From assembly GCA_024636675.1 (NCBI GenBank), contig JAGXGM010000032.1:1-64000 (forward strand): DNA of 64,000 bases. The letters run 5' to 3'. The notes beneath the pieces are model-generated. The model was not told the DNA's origin. It saw only the letters and a program-made list of their open reading frames with translations, and searched no databases. The stretch comes from Hydrogenophilales bacterium (GTDB lineage Bacteria > Pseudomonadota > Gammaproteobacteria > Burkholderiales > Thiobacillaceae). Positions within the stretch are counted from its first letter, which is position 1, and every line of letters begins with the position of its first letter. Both the position numbers and the translations under genes were made by a program. Shown one piece after another: positions 8,217 to 16,868 of this stretch.

Positions 8217-8941
8217 TTTCACAGATCAAGGCCGCCGGCCGCAACGCGCTGCGAACCGGGATGATCCTGCTCATCTTCGCGCTGGTCGCCACCGCGTTGC
8301 TGGCCTTCACCTTCGCCCGCACCCAGCCAATCATCGAGCGCAGCCAGCAGGCCGAAATGCTATCGCTGCTGGGCCAGGTGTTGCCGCCTGCGCTATACAA
8401 CAACGATCTGCTCGCCAGCGAGCGAAGCGTGCCGGCGGACGACCTGCTGGGCACGCGCCAGCCTTCATCGGTATGGATCGCCCGTCATGGCGAGGCGATC
8501 ACCGCAGTGGTGCTTGAAGCGATCGCGCCGGACGGCTATGGTGGAAATATTCACCTGCTTGTGGGCATCAATGTGGACGGCACCGTCACCGGTGTGCGCG
8601 TCACCGCCCACAGCGAAACCCCCGGTTTGGGCGACTATATCGTCCGCAGCAAGAGTCCGTGGATCCAGCAGTTTGTCGACAAGTCGCTTACCTCGCCCGC
8701 AGCCAAGCGCTGGAAAGTCGCCAAGGACGGCGGCGCGTTCGATGCCCGCGCTGGCGCCACCATCACCTCGCGCGCGGTGATCAAGGCCGTCCGCGGCGCA
8801 CTCGATTATTTTGCGCAGCATCGTGCAGCGCTGATCGCGCCGCCCGCCGCCGGCAAGGACGGACAAACCGAAGAGACCGCACCGGTCAAAGTCGAGCCTG
8901 CCAGGGACGCCACGCCGGTCAAGGAGAACAGCGCAAGATGA
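8213..8941 (+). CDS. rnfG: RNF electron transport complex subunit G
   Basis: Membrane-anchored periplasmic flavin subunit: one N-terminal membrane helix (about 12-34) and an FMN-binding domain containing the flavinylation motif SGAT-like AGATITSRAV, whose Thr would hold FMN as in other RnfG/NqrC proteins. HSETPGLGDYI is a second family signature. 242 residues. The C-terminal 35 residues are a Pro/Glu/Lys-rich tail beyond the usual domain. It overlaps rnfD and rnfE by four bases each (ATGA), so the three genes are translationally coupled. Confidence 0.95.
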   Translation: MISQIKAAGRNALRTGMILLIFALVATALLAFTFARTQPIIERSQQAEMLSLLGQVLPPALYNNDLLASERSVPADDLLGTRQPSSVWIARHGEAITAVVLEAIAPDGYGGNIHLLVGINVDGTVTGVRVTAHSETPGLGDYIVRSKSPWIQQFVDKSLTSPAAKRWKVAKDGGAFDARAGATITSRAVIKAVRGALDYFAQHRAALIAPPAAGKDGQTEETAPVKVEPARDATPVKENSAR

Positions 8942-9612
8942 CGATGAACGAATTCCGCACCCTGTTTCAGAACGGACTCGACAAGCAGAATGCCGGACTG
9001 GTGCAACTGCTTGGCCTGTGCCCCCTACTCGCTATCAGCAACACCCTGATCAATGCGCTATCGCTGGGACTGGCCACCATGCTGGTGATGGCGTCCGCCA
9101 GCGGCGCGGTGTCGGGTGTGCGCCATTTTGTGCCGCATGAAATCCGCATCCCGGTATTCGTGCTCATCATCGCTGCGCTGGTCACGGTGATCGACCTCCT
9201 GATGAATGCCTTCGTGCATCCGCTGTATCTGGTGCTGGGGATTTTCATTCCGCTCATCACCACCAACTGCATCGTGCTGGCGCGTGCCGATGCCTTCGCC
9301 TCGAAGAACCGTCCGTTGCACAGCGTGGTCGACGCCGTGGCGATGGGTCTGGGCCTGACGATGGTGCTGGTGGTGCTGGGCGGCATGCGCGAACTCGCCG
9401 GCCAGGGCACGCTGCTGTCGGGCATCGATCTGGTATTCGGGGAGCAATCCAAACAGTTCGTGCTGCATGTGCTGCCCAACTACCAGGGCTTTCTGCTCGC
9501 AGTCCTGCCGCCCGGCGCGTTCATCGCACTGGGGCTCTTGATCGCCGCACACAACTGGCAGAAGGCGCGCGTCGAGCAGCGCGTCCACGCCGCCGCGCCG
9601 GTGCCGGCATGA
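8938..9612 (+). CDS. rnfE: RNF electron transport complex subunit E
   Basis: Integral membrane subunit homologous to RnfA (both NqrD/E family), 224 residues with six hydrophobic segments. LVQLLGLCPLLAISNTLINAL and LGIFIPLITTNCIVLARADAFA are the signature stretches with the two cysteines proposed to join those of RnfA in a 2Fe-2S site. The ATG at 8938 overlaps the rnfG stop; a second ATG at 8944 is also possible. A 50-residue ORF follows in an ATGA overlap, then nth, as in the E. coli rsx-nth order. Confidence 0.95.
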   Translation: MTMNEFRTLFQNGLDKQNAGLVQLLGLCPLLAISNTLINALSLGLATMLVMASASGAVSGVRHFVPHEIRIPVFVLIIAALVTVIDLLMNAFVHPLYLVLGIFIPLITTNCIVLARADAFASKNRPLHSVVDAVAMGLGLTMVLVVLGGMRELAGQGTLLSGIDLVFGEQSKQFVLHVLPNYQGFLLAVLPPGAFIALGLLIAAHNWQKARVEQRVHAAAPVPA

Positions 9613-9761
9613 AACCGCCGCTGAAGCGGCGCGTACCGAAGCCGCGCAATCCTTATGTGTCACTGGTGCTTGCCCGCAAGGCCGGCGAGCATGAAAAGAC
9701 GCCGGGCGCCAAGCGCCAGGCCGGGAAGCAGGACTTGAAAAAACGCCTCGTCGAACAATGA
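9609..9761 (+). CDS. Small basic conserved-type protein between rnfE and nth
   Basis: A 50-codon ORF (MKPPLKRRVPKPRNPYV...KKRLVEQ) whose ATG overlaps the rnfE stop (ATGA) and whose TGA overlaps the nth ATG (ATGA). The double coupling is strong evidence that it is translated. It is very basic (Lys/Arg-rich), has no signal peptide and no membrane segment. Similar short KPRNP-containing proteins occur near nth in other betaproteobacteria, as far as I recall. Function unknown. Confidence 0.65.
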   Translation: MKPPLKRRVPKPRNPYVSLVLARKAGEHEKTPGAKRQAGKQDLKKRLVEQ

Positions 9762-10456
9762 ACGCCGCCAAGCGCCACCAAATCTTCAGCCGCCTGCGCG
9801 CTGCCAATCCGCACCCCACCACCGAACTCGAATACGCCACGCCGTTCGAACTGCTGGTGGCGGTGGTGCTGTCGGCGCAGTCCACCGACAAGGGTGTCAA
9901 TCTCGCCACCCGCAGGCTGTTTCCGGTGGCCCGCACGCCCGAGGCGATTCATGCGCTGGGCGAAGCGGGGCTGGCCGATTTCATCAAGACCATCGGGCTT
10001 TACAAGAGCAAGGCCCGTCACCTGATTGCCGCCTGCCGCATGCTGATCGACCTGCACGACAGCGAGGTGCCGGCCGACCGCGCCGCGCTCGAGGCGTTGC
10101 CCGGTGTCGGGCGCAAAACCGCCAACGTCATTCTCAATACCGCGTTCGGCCAGCCCACCATGGCGGTCGATACCCATATCTTTCGCGTCGCCAACCGCAC
10201 CGGCCTCGCCACCGGAAAAACCGTACTGGAGGTGGAAAAGAAACTGGTGAAAACCCTCCCGGACGAATTCCGGATCGACGCGCATCACTGGCTGATCCTG
10301 CATGGACGCTACGTGTGCCAGGCCAGAAAGCCGAAATGTACGGAATGCCTCATCGCGGATCTGTGTGAATACAAGAACAAGACCCTGTCGCCCGCCCCGC
10401 CGCTGTCCCTCAGGCGGACGGGCGCAAATGCCCGCCCCGAACCGACGAATGTTTAA
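9758..10456 (+). CDS. nth: Endonuclease III (DNA glycosylase/AP lyase)
   Basis: Base-excision repair enzyme that removes oxidised pyrimidines and cuts at abasic sites. The helix-hairpin-helix LPGVGRKTANVIL contains the catalytic Lys120, and AVDTH holds the catalytic Asp138, the same numbers as in E. coli. The 4Fe-4S loop is C187-X6-C194-X2-C197-X5-C203. At 232 residues it is about 20 longer than E. coli Nth, with a Pro/Arg-rich tail after the cluster. It overlaps the 50-residue ORF upstream and the DUF1841 gene downstream by eight bases. Confidence 0.97.
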   Translation: MNAAKRHQIFSRLRAANPHPTTELEYATPFELLVAVVLSAQSTDKGVNLATRRLFPVARTPEAIHALGEAGLADFIKTIGLYKSKARHLIAACRMLIDLHDSEVPADRAALEALPGVGRKTANVILNTAFGQPTMAVDTHIFRVANRTGLATGKTVLEVEKKLVKTLPDEFRIDAHHWLILHGRYVCQARKPKCTECLIADLCEYKNKTLSPAPPLSLRRTGANARPEPTNV

Positions 10457-10883
10457 TCCCAGCCGTGACCAGGTTCGCCAGTTCTTCTTCGATGTGTGGG
10501 CGAAATATCGCGCCGGGCAGCCGCTGACGGGCGCGGAGCAGCCAGCGCTCGACGCCGTGCTGGCGCACCCCGAATACCACGCCCTGCTCGATCATCCGGA
10601 TCGTTATGTCGAGCGGGACTACCCGCCGGAATCCGGCGAAACCAACCCCTTCCTTCACCTGTCGATCCATCTCGCAATCAGTGAGCAGCTGGCGATCGAC
10701 CAGCCGCCGGGCATCCGCGACCGCTACCAGCGCCTGCTGAAACAGCATGGCGATGCGATGGATGCCCAGCACGCGATAATGGATTGCCTGGCCGAGATGA
10801 TCTGGCAAGTGCAACGCTACCAGACGGCGTTTGATTCGGTGGCGTATCTGCGCTGTCTGGACGCAAAGCTCGGCGAAGCCTGA
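10449..10883 (+). CDS. DUF1841 family protein
   Basis: A 144-residue cytoplasmic protein that starts MFNPSRDQVRQFFFDVWAKYR and contains HPEYHALLDHP and NPFLHLSIHLAISEQL, the hallmarks of DUF1841, a family of unknown function frequent in beta- and gammaproteobacteria. The ATG at 10449 lies inside the last codons of nth. An upstream ATG at 10428 would add seven residues. About 240 bases without a recognised gene follow. Confidence 0.85.
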   Translation: MFNPSRDQVRQFFFDVWAKYRAGQPLTGAEQPALDAVLAHPEYHALLDHPDRYVERDYPPESGETNPFLHLSIHLAISEQLAIDQPPGIRDRYQRLLKQHGDAMDAQHAIMDCLAEMIWQVQRYQTAFDSVAYLRCLDAKLGEA

Positions 10884-11126
10884 CGGGCCGGCCAGCGCCA
10901 CAATCGGCGCAAGAACGGTCTTCATTTTGTCGAAAGTCTGCCGTTATCCCTGTGAACGCATGACGTTTGGCGCCTGGCAGCATCCATTGTCTGCATGCAC
11001 GCCAGGCCCTTGCTCGACCGGCCGGGACGCAGCCAACATCATTCCTTGCCGTGGCTATCGGAGCTGATTCGGTCCGCTCATCCGTAAATGACAATGCGCA
11101 TTCGCTTCATCGAAACAGGTTGATTG

Positions 11127-13025
11127 ATGGCACAGCTTGAACAACTCAGACTCAGCGGTCAGCTGCCCACGCCTCGCGGAGTCGCGCTGGCGATACTCGA
11201 GATCTCTCGGCGCGAAAATGCGACCCTGGGTGAAATTGCGCGGGTGGTGCAGACCGATCCCGCGCTGTCCGGTCGGCTGATCAAGCTGGCCAACAACGCT
11301 TCGCACATCGCACGCCCGGTGGTATCGGTGCAGGAAGCCGTGGTGCGCCAGGGCATGGCGACGGTGCGCCAGCTGGCGCTGGGGTTTTCCCTGGTGGACC
11401 AGTACCGAAACGGTTCCTGCAAGGCATTTGACTATCAGGAATACTGGTCGCATTCGCTTCTGATGGCCCTGGGCATGCAGGCGCTTGGCATGCGGGTGCA
11501 CGTGGCGGCGGCAGACGAGCTGTTTGTCTGCGGCCTGCTGGCGCAGGTGGGCCGGTTGGCGCTGGCAACCGCATACCCCGATGAGTACAACGCGGTTCTG
11601 ATGACCTATCAGGCCGACCCCGCACGGGCGATCGGCGTTCATGAGCGCGCCCGCCTGGAAACCGACCATACGGAACTGGGCATCGTCATGATGACCGACT
11701 GGGGCATGCCCAAGACCTTCATCGGGCCCCTCACCCAATACGAGTATCCGGAACAACCGAACCTCGCCCAGGACTCTCGCTCCAATACCCTGGTGCTGAT
11801 GCTGCGTCTGTCGCATCGACTGGCCAGTCTCGGACTGGCCAGTGCCGATATGCGCCCGAAGCTTTTCCAGGAATGGATGGCGCTGGCAACCGAACTCGAC
11901 ATTCCCCAGGAAGATGCCGGACACTTTATCGACGAAGTCATCGATCGCTGGCAGGAATGGGGCGAACTGCTGAAAATTCCGGCGACTGCGCTGCCGTCGT
12001 TTGCTGAAATCTGCCACGGCCAGCATGCGCACGAAGAGGAAACAACGGAAAGCGACACACCGCTGCGCATCGTGGTGGCGGATGGCAACGCCATCAACTG
12101 CCGCAAAACCATGGCGCTGCTGGCCGAGGACAGCGAGCACACCGTGTATCCGGCCGAAAACGGCAACGTCGCACTGGCGCTGGCGATGGAGGTGCTGCCC
12201 CACGTCATCATTGCGCATGTCGACCTGCCGCTGCTCGATGGCCTGGAGTTGTGCCAGGCCCTGCGCGCAACCGAAGAAGGCAGCCGCATGCATATCCTGC
12301 TGACGGCCGACGAACACGGCGAAGAACAGCTGATCCGTGCCTGCGAGGCGGGCGCCGACGGCTATGTGCCCAGCGCCATCAGCGCCAAGGGGCTGCGCAT
12401 CCGGCTGTGTGCCGCACAGCGGCTGGTGCAGCTGCAGACCGCCTGGGAAAAAGACCGCATGCAACTGCGCCAGATTGCGGCCGAGCTGGCGGTGGCCAAC
12501 CGACGGCTGGCCACCGCTGCGCTCACCGACCAGCTGACCGGACTGCCCAACCGTCGCTCGGCCATGGATCAGCTCGAACAGGCCTGGAGCGCTGCTTCAC
12601 GCTCCGGATTACAGCTTTCGGTGATGGTGGTCGACATCGATCATTTCAAGCAGATCAATGACAGCCACGGTCACGCCGCCGGCGACCTGGTGCTGCGCGA
12701 GGCGGCGGCCATCCTGCGCGCATCGGCACGCCGTGAAGACAGCGTCTGCCGCATCGGCGGTGAGGAATTCCTGGTCATCTGCCCGAACACCGACCTCAAG
12801 TCCGCCATGCTTTCAGCCGAACGTCTGCTCACGAACCTGAGCGAAAAACGGATTGCCATCGGGCCAGTAAAAAAAACGCTCACCGTGAGCATCGGGGTGG
12901 CGACGCGCGAATCCGGCATGACCGACATGGACATGCTGGTGAGTCTGGCCGACCAGGCGCTGTATGCGGCCAAGGCCGCCGGTCGCGACCAGGCCTGCAC
13001 GCGACAGCAAAATCTGTACCTCTGA
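11127..13025 (+). CDS. HDOD - pseudo-receiver - GGDEF signalling protein
   Basis: 632 residues with three parts: an HDOD domain (about 10-210; GEIARVVQTDPALSGRLIKLANN), a receiver-like domain (about 310-425) and a GGDEF diguanylate cyclase domain (about 465-625). The cyclase has an intact GGEEF at 544-548 and an RRED inhibitory c-di-GMP site ending five residues before it, so it should make c-di-GMP and be product-inhibited. The receiver domain lacks key residues: the phosphate-accepting Asp is His364, the acidic pair reads ADGN, and the conserved Lys is a Ser near 416. It should therefore not be phosphorylated. Likely input is via HDOD or a partner protein. No ribosome binding site of note. 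It stands alone, convergent with the acetyltransferase gene. Confidence 0.9.
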   Translation: MAQLEQLRLSGQLPTPRGVALAILEISRRENATLGEIARVVQTDPALSGRLIKLANNASHIARPVVSVQEAVVRQGMATVRQLALGFSLVDQYRNGSCKAFDYQEYWSHSLLMALGMQALGMRVHVAAADELFVCGLLAQVGRLALATAYPDEYNAVLMTYQADPARAIGVHERARLETDHTELGIVMMTDWGMPKTFIGPLTQYEYPEQPNLAQDSRSNTLVLMLRLSHRLASLGLASADMRPKLFQEWMALATELDIPQEDAGHFIDEVIDRWQEWGELLKIPATALPSFAEICHGQHAHEEETTESDTPLRIVVADGNAINCRKTMALLAEDSEHTVYPAENGNVALALAMEVLPHVIIAHVDLPLLDGLELCQALRATEEGSRMHILLTADEHGEEQLIRACEAGADGYVPSAISAKGLRIRLCAAQRLVQLQTAWEKDRMQLRQIAAELAVANRRLATAALTDQLTGLPNRRSAMDQLEQAWSAASRSGLQLSVMVVDIDHFKQINDSHGHAAGDLVLREAAAILRASARREDSVCRIGGEEFLVICPNTDLKSAMLSAERLLTNLSEKRIAIGPVKKTLTVSIGVATRESGMTDMDMLVSLADQALYAAKAAGRDQACTRQQNLYL

Positions 13026-13120
13026 CGCTGAATCACGCCACGGCAATGTGCCGCGCGGAAAATCCCGCCGGCAAGCACATCCTGCCTGAGCGCGCCCTGC
13101 CTTAAGCACACCCTGGCGTG

Positions 13121-15799
13121 CTACAGCGCGCGCGAAATCCTGCGCACCGCTTCATCCTCGGGATGCGGCTCGATCCGGAACCCCAGAGCTTCCACCAGCT
13201 TCAGCATGGGCCGGTTGGCTTTCAGCACTTCGCCTTCCATCACCTTCAGGCCCCGGCCGCGCGCCACATCCATCAGCACCCCCATCAGCTTGTGGCCGAT
13301 TCCCTGCTTCTGCCACTGGTCGTTGACCACCAGCGCGAATTCGCAGGACGCCCCATCCGGATTGATGGCATAACGCGCCACGCCGAGTTCCACTTCGCGG
13401 CCGTCGATCTCGGTCAGCGCCAAGAGCGCCATTTCGCGCGTGTAGTCGATCTGGGTCAGGCGCGCCAGTGCAACCTGGGACAGCTCGCTGACTGTGTCCA
13501 TGAAACGGAAATATTTGGATTCCGCGGACAGGCTCTTCACGAAGCCCTGGGTCAGTTCGGCATCCTCGGGGCGAATCGGACGGATGACGACGTCGTGGCC
13601 GCTCGGCAATTGCCAGTGCGCCACCAGATGCGCCGGATAGGGATGGATCGCCATATGGCCGTAGCGGTCGGCCATCGGCACGCGCGGCGCGATGACGATG
13701 CGCGCATCCAGCGCCAGCGCGCCGTGCTCGTCCACCAAGAGCGGGTTGATGTCGAGCTCCGCCAGCCAGGGCAGTTCGCACACCATTTCCGACAGCCGCA
13801 GCAGCACGTTCTCCAGCGCGTCCATGTCGACCGGCGGGCGGTTGCGGAACGAACCCAGCAGCGTGGCGACGCGGGTGCGCTGGATCAGGTCGCGCGCCAG
13901 ATAGCGGTTGAGCGGCGGCAGGGTCACCGCGCGGTCGCGGAAGGCTTCGACATCGACACCGCCGGCGCCGAACACGATCACCGGCCCCAGCACCGGGTCG
14001 GAGGTCATCCCCAGCAGCACCTCGCGTGCGTGCGGGCGGGCCGCCATGGGTTCGATGACGATGCCTTCGAGGGTGGCGTCGGGGCGCAGCCGCTTCACAT
14101 CGGCCAGCATCTCGCCAAAGGCGGAGCGCACCGCCTGTCCGCTCGACAAGCCCAGGCGCACACCGTTGACGTCGGATTTGTGGGTGATGTCCGGAGAATT
14201 GATTTTCATCGCCACCGGAAAGCCCATCTGCTGCGCCATCAGCATCGCTTCCATCGGATCGCGCGCGATCAGGGTCTGCGCGATCGGAATGTGGAAAGAC
14301 GCCAGCAACGCTTTCGATTCCACCTCGTTCAGCAGGTGGCGGCCGTGTGCCAGGGCACTTTCGATGATCAGGCGCGCGCCTTCCACGTCCGGCGCGGCCT
14401 GCTGCGACAGCGGCCCCGGCGTCTGCATCAGCAGGCGCTGGTTCTCGTAAAAGGCGGACAGGAAGGAAAACACCTCGACCGCCGGTTCCGGCGTGGTGAA
14501 GTAGGGAATGCCGGCCTGCTTGAACAGACGGCGGCCTTCGAATACCTGGGCCTCGCCCATCCAGCAGGTCAGCACCGGCTTGCTCGAATTTTTCGCCACC
14601 TCGATCACGGCCCCGGCCGCCTCGGTCGGCCGCGTCATCGCCTGCGGCGTCAGCATCGCCAGCACGCCGTCGACGTTGTCGTCGGCGAGGCACGCCTCTA
14701 CCGCCACACGATACCGGTCGGCGGAGGCGTCGCCGATGATGTCGAGCGGATTGGCGTGCGACCAGTTGGCTGGCAACACGGCATTGAGCGTTTCGATCGT
14801 CGCCGGCGACAGCTCGGCCATGCGCACCCCCATGTCGATGGCGAGGTCGGTCGCCATCACGCCGGGGCCACCGCCGTTGGTGACGATAGCCAGCCGGTTG
14901 CCGGTGGGCTTGATGTGGGTGGACAGTGCCCGTGCCGAGGCGAACAGCTGCAGGATGGTGTTGACCCGCACCACCCCGGCACGCCGCACCAGGGCGTCGA
15001 ACACCGCGTCCGATCCGACCAGCGCGCCGGTATGCGACTGCACCGCTTTCGAGCCGGCCTCGTGGCGCCCCACCTTAACCATGACGACGGGCTTGAAGCG
15101 GGAGATTGCGCGCAGCGCGCTCATGAAATGCCGCGCATCGCGAATGCCCTCGATGTACAGCAGGACGCCGCGGGTCTGCGTATCTACGGCGAGGTAATCG
15201 AGTATCTCGCCGAAATCGAGGTCGGCCGACGCGCCGGTAGAGATCACGCTGGAAAAGCCGATGCCATTGGTTTCCGCCCAGTCGAGCATGGCGGTGCAGA
15301 TCGCGCCGGACTGCGACACCAGCGCGAGGTCGCCCGACAGGGTCGCGCCCTGGCTGAAGGTGGCGTTGAGCCCGATGGACGGCCGCTGGATACCCAGGCA
15401 GTTGGGGCCAATGAAGCGGATGCCGTGCTTTTTGGCCGCTGCCTTCACGCTGTCTTCCAGCGCCGCCCCCTTCTCGCCCACCTCGCGAAAACCGGCCGAC
15501 AGCACAATGGCATGGCGGATGCCGCGCTGGCCGCATGTCTCCATGATCTGCGCCACCGTCGGCGCCGGCGTGGCGATCAGTGCCAGCTCCGGCACCGCCG
15601 GCAATTCGCCGGCCGACGCATAGCAGCGCACCCCGAACACCGTCTCGTGCTTCGGGTTAACCGGGTAGACCTCGCCCGTGTAACCGGCGGTGCGCAGGTT
15701 GCGGAACAGAATGCCGGCGACCGAATCCTCGCGTTCGCTGGCGCCGAACACCGCCACCGAGCGGGCATTGAACAGGGAGTGCAGGGAGTGTTGGGTCAT
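13121..15799 (-). CDS. Acyl-CoA synthetase (NDP-forming)-type / GNAT protein acetyltransferase
   Basis: An 892-residue fusion in the order CoA-binding domain (about 8-135, SVAVFGASEREDSVAG), succinyl-CoA-ligase-like domains (LALVSQSGAICTAMLDWAE), ATP-grasp domain (about 480-700) and a C-terminal GNAT acetyltransferase (about 735-890, VVNDQWQKQGIGHKLMGVLMD with the acetyl-CoA loop). This is the architecture of Pat/PatZ (YfiQ) lysine acetyltransferases, which inactivate acetyl-CoA synthetase; in those the ligase part is catalytically dead and senses acetyl-CoA. It is divergently transcribed from an AcuC/HDAC-type deacetylase, which supports a reversible acetylation role. An active acetate-CoA ligase cannot be excluded from sequence alone. 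Confidence 0.9.
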   Translation of the reverse strand: MTQHSLHSLFNARSVAVFGASEREDSVAGILFRNLRTAGYTGEVYPVNPKHETVFGVRCYASAGELPAVPELALIATPAPTVAQIMETCGQRGIRHAIVLSAGFREVGEKGAALEDSVKAAAKKHGIRFIGPNCLGIQRPSIGLNATFSQGATLSGDLALVSQSGAICTAMLDWAETNGIGFSSVISTGASADLDFGEILDYLAVDTQTRGVLLYIEGIRDARHFMSALRAISRFKPVVMVKVGRHEAGSKAVQSHTGALVGSDAVFDALVRRAGVVRVNTILQLFASARALSTHIKPTGNRLAIVTNGGGPGVMATDLAIDMGVRMAELSPATIETLNAVLPANWSHANPLDIIGDASADRYRVAVEACLADDNVDGVLAMLTPQAMTRPTEAAGAVIEVAKNSSKPVLTCWMGEAQVFEGRRLFKQAGIPYFTTPEPAVEVFSFLSAFYENQRLLMQTPGPLSQQAAPDVEGARLIIESALAHGRHLLNEVESKALLASFHIPIAQTLIARDPMEAMLMAQQMGFPVAMKINSPDITHKSDVNGVRLGLSSGQAVRSAFGEMLADVKRLRPDATLEGIVIEPMAARPHAREVLLGMTSDPVLGPVIVFGAGGVDVEAFRDRAVTLPPLNRYLARDLIQRTRVATLLGSFRNRPPVDMDALENVLLRLSEMVCELPWLAELDINPLLVDEHGALALDARIVIAPRVPMADRYGHMAIHPYPAHLVAHWQLPSGHDVVIRPIRPEDAELTQGFVKSLSAESKYFRFMDTVSELSQVALARLTQIDYTREMALLALTEIDGREVELGVARYAINPDGASCEFALVVNDQWQKQGIGHKLMGVLMDVARGRGLKVMEGEVLKANRPMLKLVEALGFRIEPHPEDEAVRRISRAL

Positions 15800-15867
15800 G
15801 GTTGGTTTCCGGCGAATGTACGCAGCGTCGATGGGGTACTGAACAAGCTATGCTAGGTCATCCCCTG

Positions 15868-15896
15868 TTACCGCGCCATCACGCCGGGCGTATAGT
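15868..15896 (+). promoter_or_regulatory. Candidate sigma-70 promoter of the deacetylase gene
   Basis: TTACCG at 15868-15873 and TATAGT at 15891-15896 with a 17-base spacer, 28 bases before the ATG at 15925. The -35 match is weak (three of six). Confidence 0.35.
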
Positions 15897-15924
15897 TTGT
15901 TTATTGCCCCGGACTTCCCGCGCC

Positions 15925-16851
15925 ATGCCTACCGCCTATATCACCCACCCCAGCTTTCTCCTGCACAGCATGGGAAGCTGGCATCCGGAAAGTCCCGAGC
16001 GGCTGCGCGCCATCGATGATCGGCTGCACGCCGCCGCCCAGCTGTTCGACTTCCTGACGCATCTCGAAGCCCCGCCGGTGCAGCGCAGCCAGCTGCTGCG
16101 GGTGCACGACGCTGCCTATATCGACTTCGTCGAAGCCGCCTCGCCCCGCGAAGGCTCCCACGCGCTGGATCCCGACACCAGCATGAACCCGCACACCCTG
16201 GACGCCGCCCGGCATGCCGCAGGCGGCGCCGTCATGGCGGTGGATAGCGTGATGCGCGGCGAAGCGGACAACGCCTTCGTCGCCTGCCGCCCGCCCGGCC
16301 ACCATGCCACCCGCAACCAGGCCATGGGCTTCTGCTTCTTCAACAACGTCGCCGTCGCCGCCGCGCATGCGCTGGAAGCGCACGGCCTCGCGCGGGTCGC
16401 GATCGTCGATTTCGACGTCCACCACGGCAACGGAACCGAGGCCATTTTCACCGACGAGCCGCGCGTGATGCTGTGCTCCACCTTCCAGCATCCCTTCTAC
16501 CCCCACTGCGGTGCGGACACCGCCAGCGCGCACATCGTCAACGTGCCGCTGCCCGCCGGCACCACCGGCCATGCCTACCGCGAGGCGTTCACCGAACGGA
16601 TCATGCCGCGCCTGGAAGCGCACCGCCCGCAGATGCTGTTTTTCTCCGCCGGCTTCGACGGCCATCGCGAAGACGACATGGCGCAGTTCGGCCTGGTCGA
16701 AGCGGATTACGTCTGGATCACCGAGCAGGTGATGGGCGTGGCCGCGCGCCATGCCGAAGGCCGCATCGTCTCGCTGCTCGAAGGCGGCTACGACCTCGAT
16801 TCCCTGGGACGCAGCGCGGCGGCGCACATCAGGACGCTGGCTGCGCTGTGA
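15925..16851 (+). CDS. Histone deacetylase family protein (AcuC/class II HDAC-like)
   Basis: A 308-residue zinc deacetylase. Signatures are RPPGHHATRNQAMGFCFFNN, with the catalytic His pair, VDFDVHHGNGTEAIF, with zinc-ligand Asp and His, FSAGFDGHREDDMA, with the third ligand Asp, and the closing LLEGGYDLDSLG. Bacterial relatives deacetylate lysines (AcuC on acetyl-CoA synthetase) or small acetylamines. The neighbouring divergent Pat-type acetyltransferase suggests the protein-lysine role. The start at 15925 gives the usual MPTAYITHPSFLLH N-terminus; a longer frame upstream is promoter sequence. Confidence 0.9.
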   Translation: MPTAYITHPSFLLHSMGSWHPESPERLRAIDDRLHAAAQLFDFLTHLEAPPVQRSQLLRVHDAAYIDFVEAASPREGSHALDPDTSMNPHTLDAARHAAGGAVMAVDSVMRGEADNAFVACRPPGHHATRNQAMGFCFFNNVAVAAAHALEAHGLARVAIVDFDVHHGNGTEAIFTDEPRVMLCSTFQHPFYPHCGADTASAHIVNVPLPAGTTGHAYREAFTERIMPRLEAHRPQMLFFSAGFDGHREDDMAQFGLVEADYVWITEQVMGVAARHAEGRIVSLLEGGYDLDSLGRSAAAHIRTLAAL

Positions 16852-16868
16852 GCCGCGCCCTGTTTATC

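Noticed and set aside
10410-10925. Minus-strand ORF of 171 codons with a signal-peptide-like start (MKTVLAPIVALAG)
   Set aside because: It is antisense to the DUF1841 gene over most of its length and the rest shows no exported-protein features.
13118-15856. Plus-strand open frame of 912 codons
   Set aside because: It is the antisense of the acetyltransferase-type gene; its His/Arg/Gln-rich composition and lack of any family motif mark it as a shadow of high-GC coding DNA.
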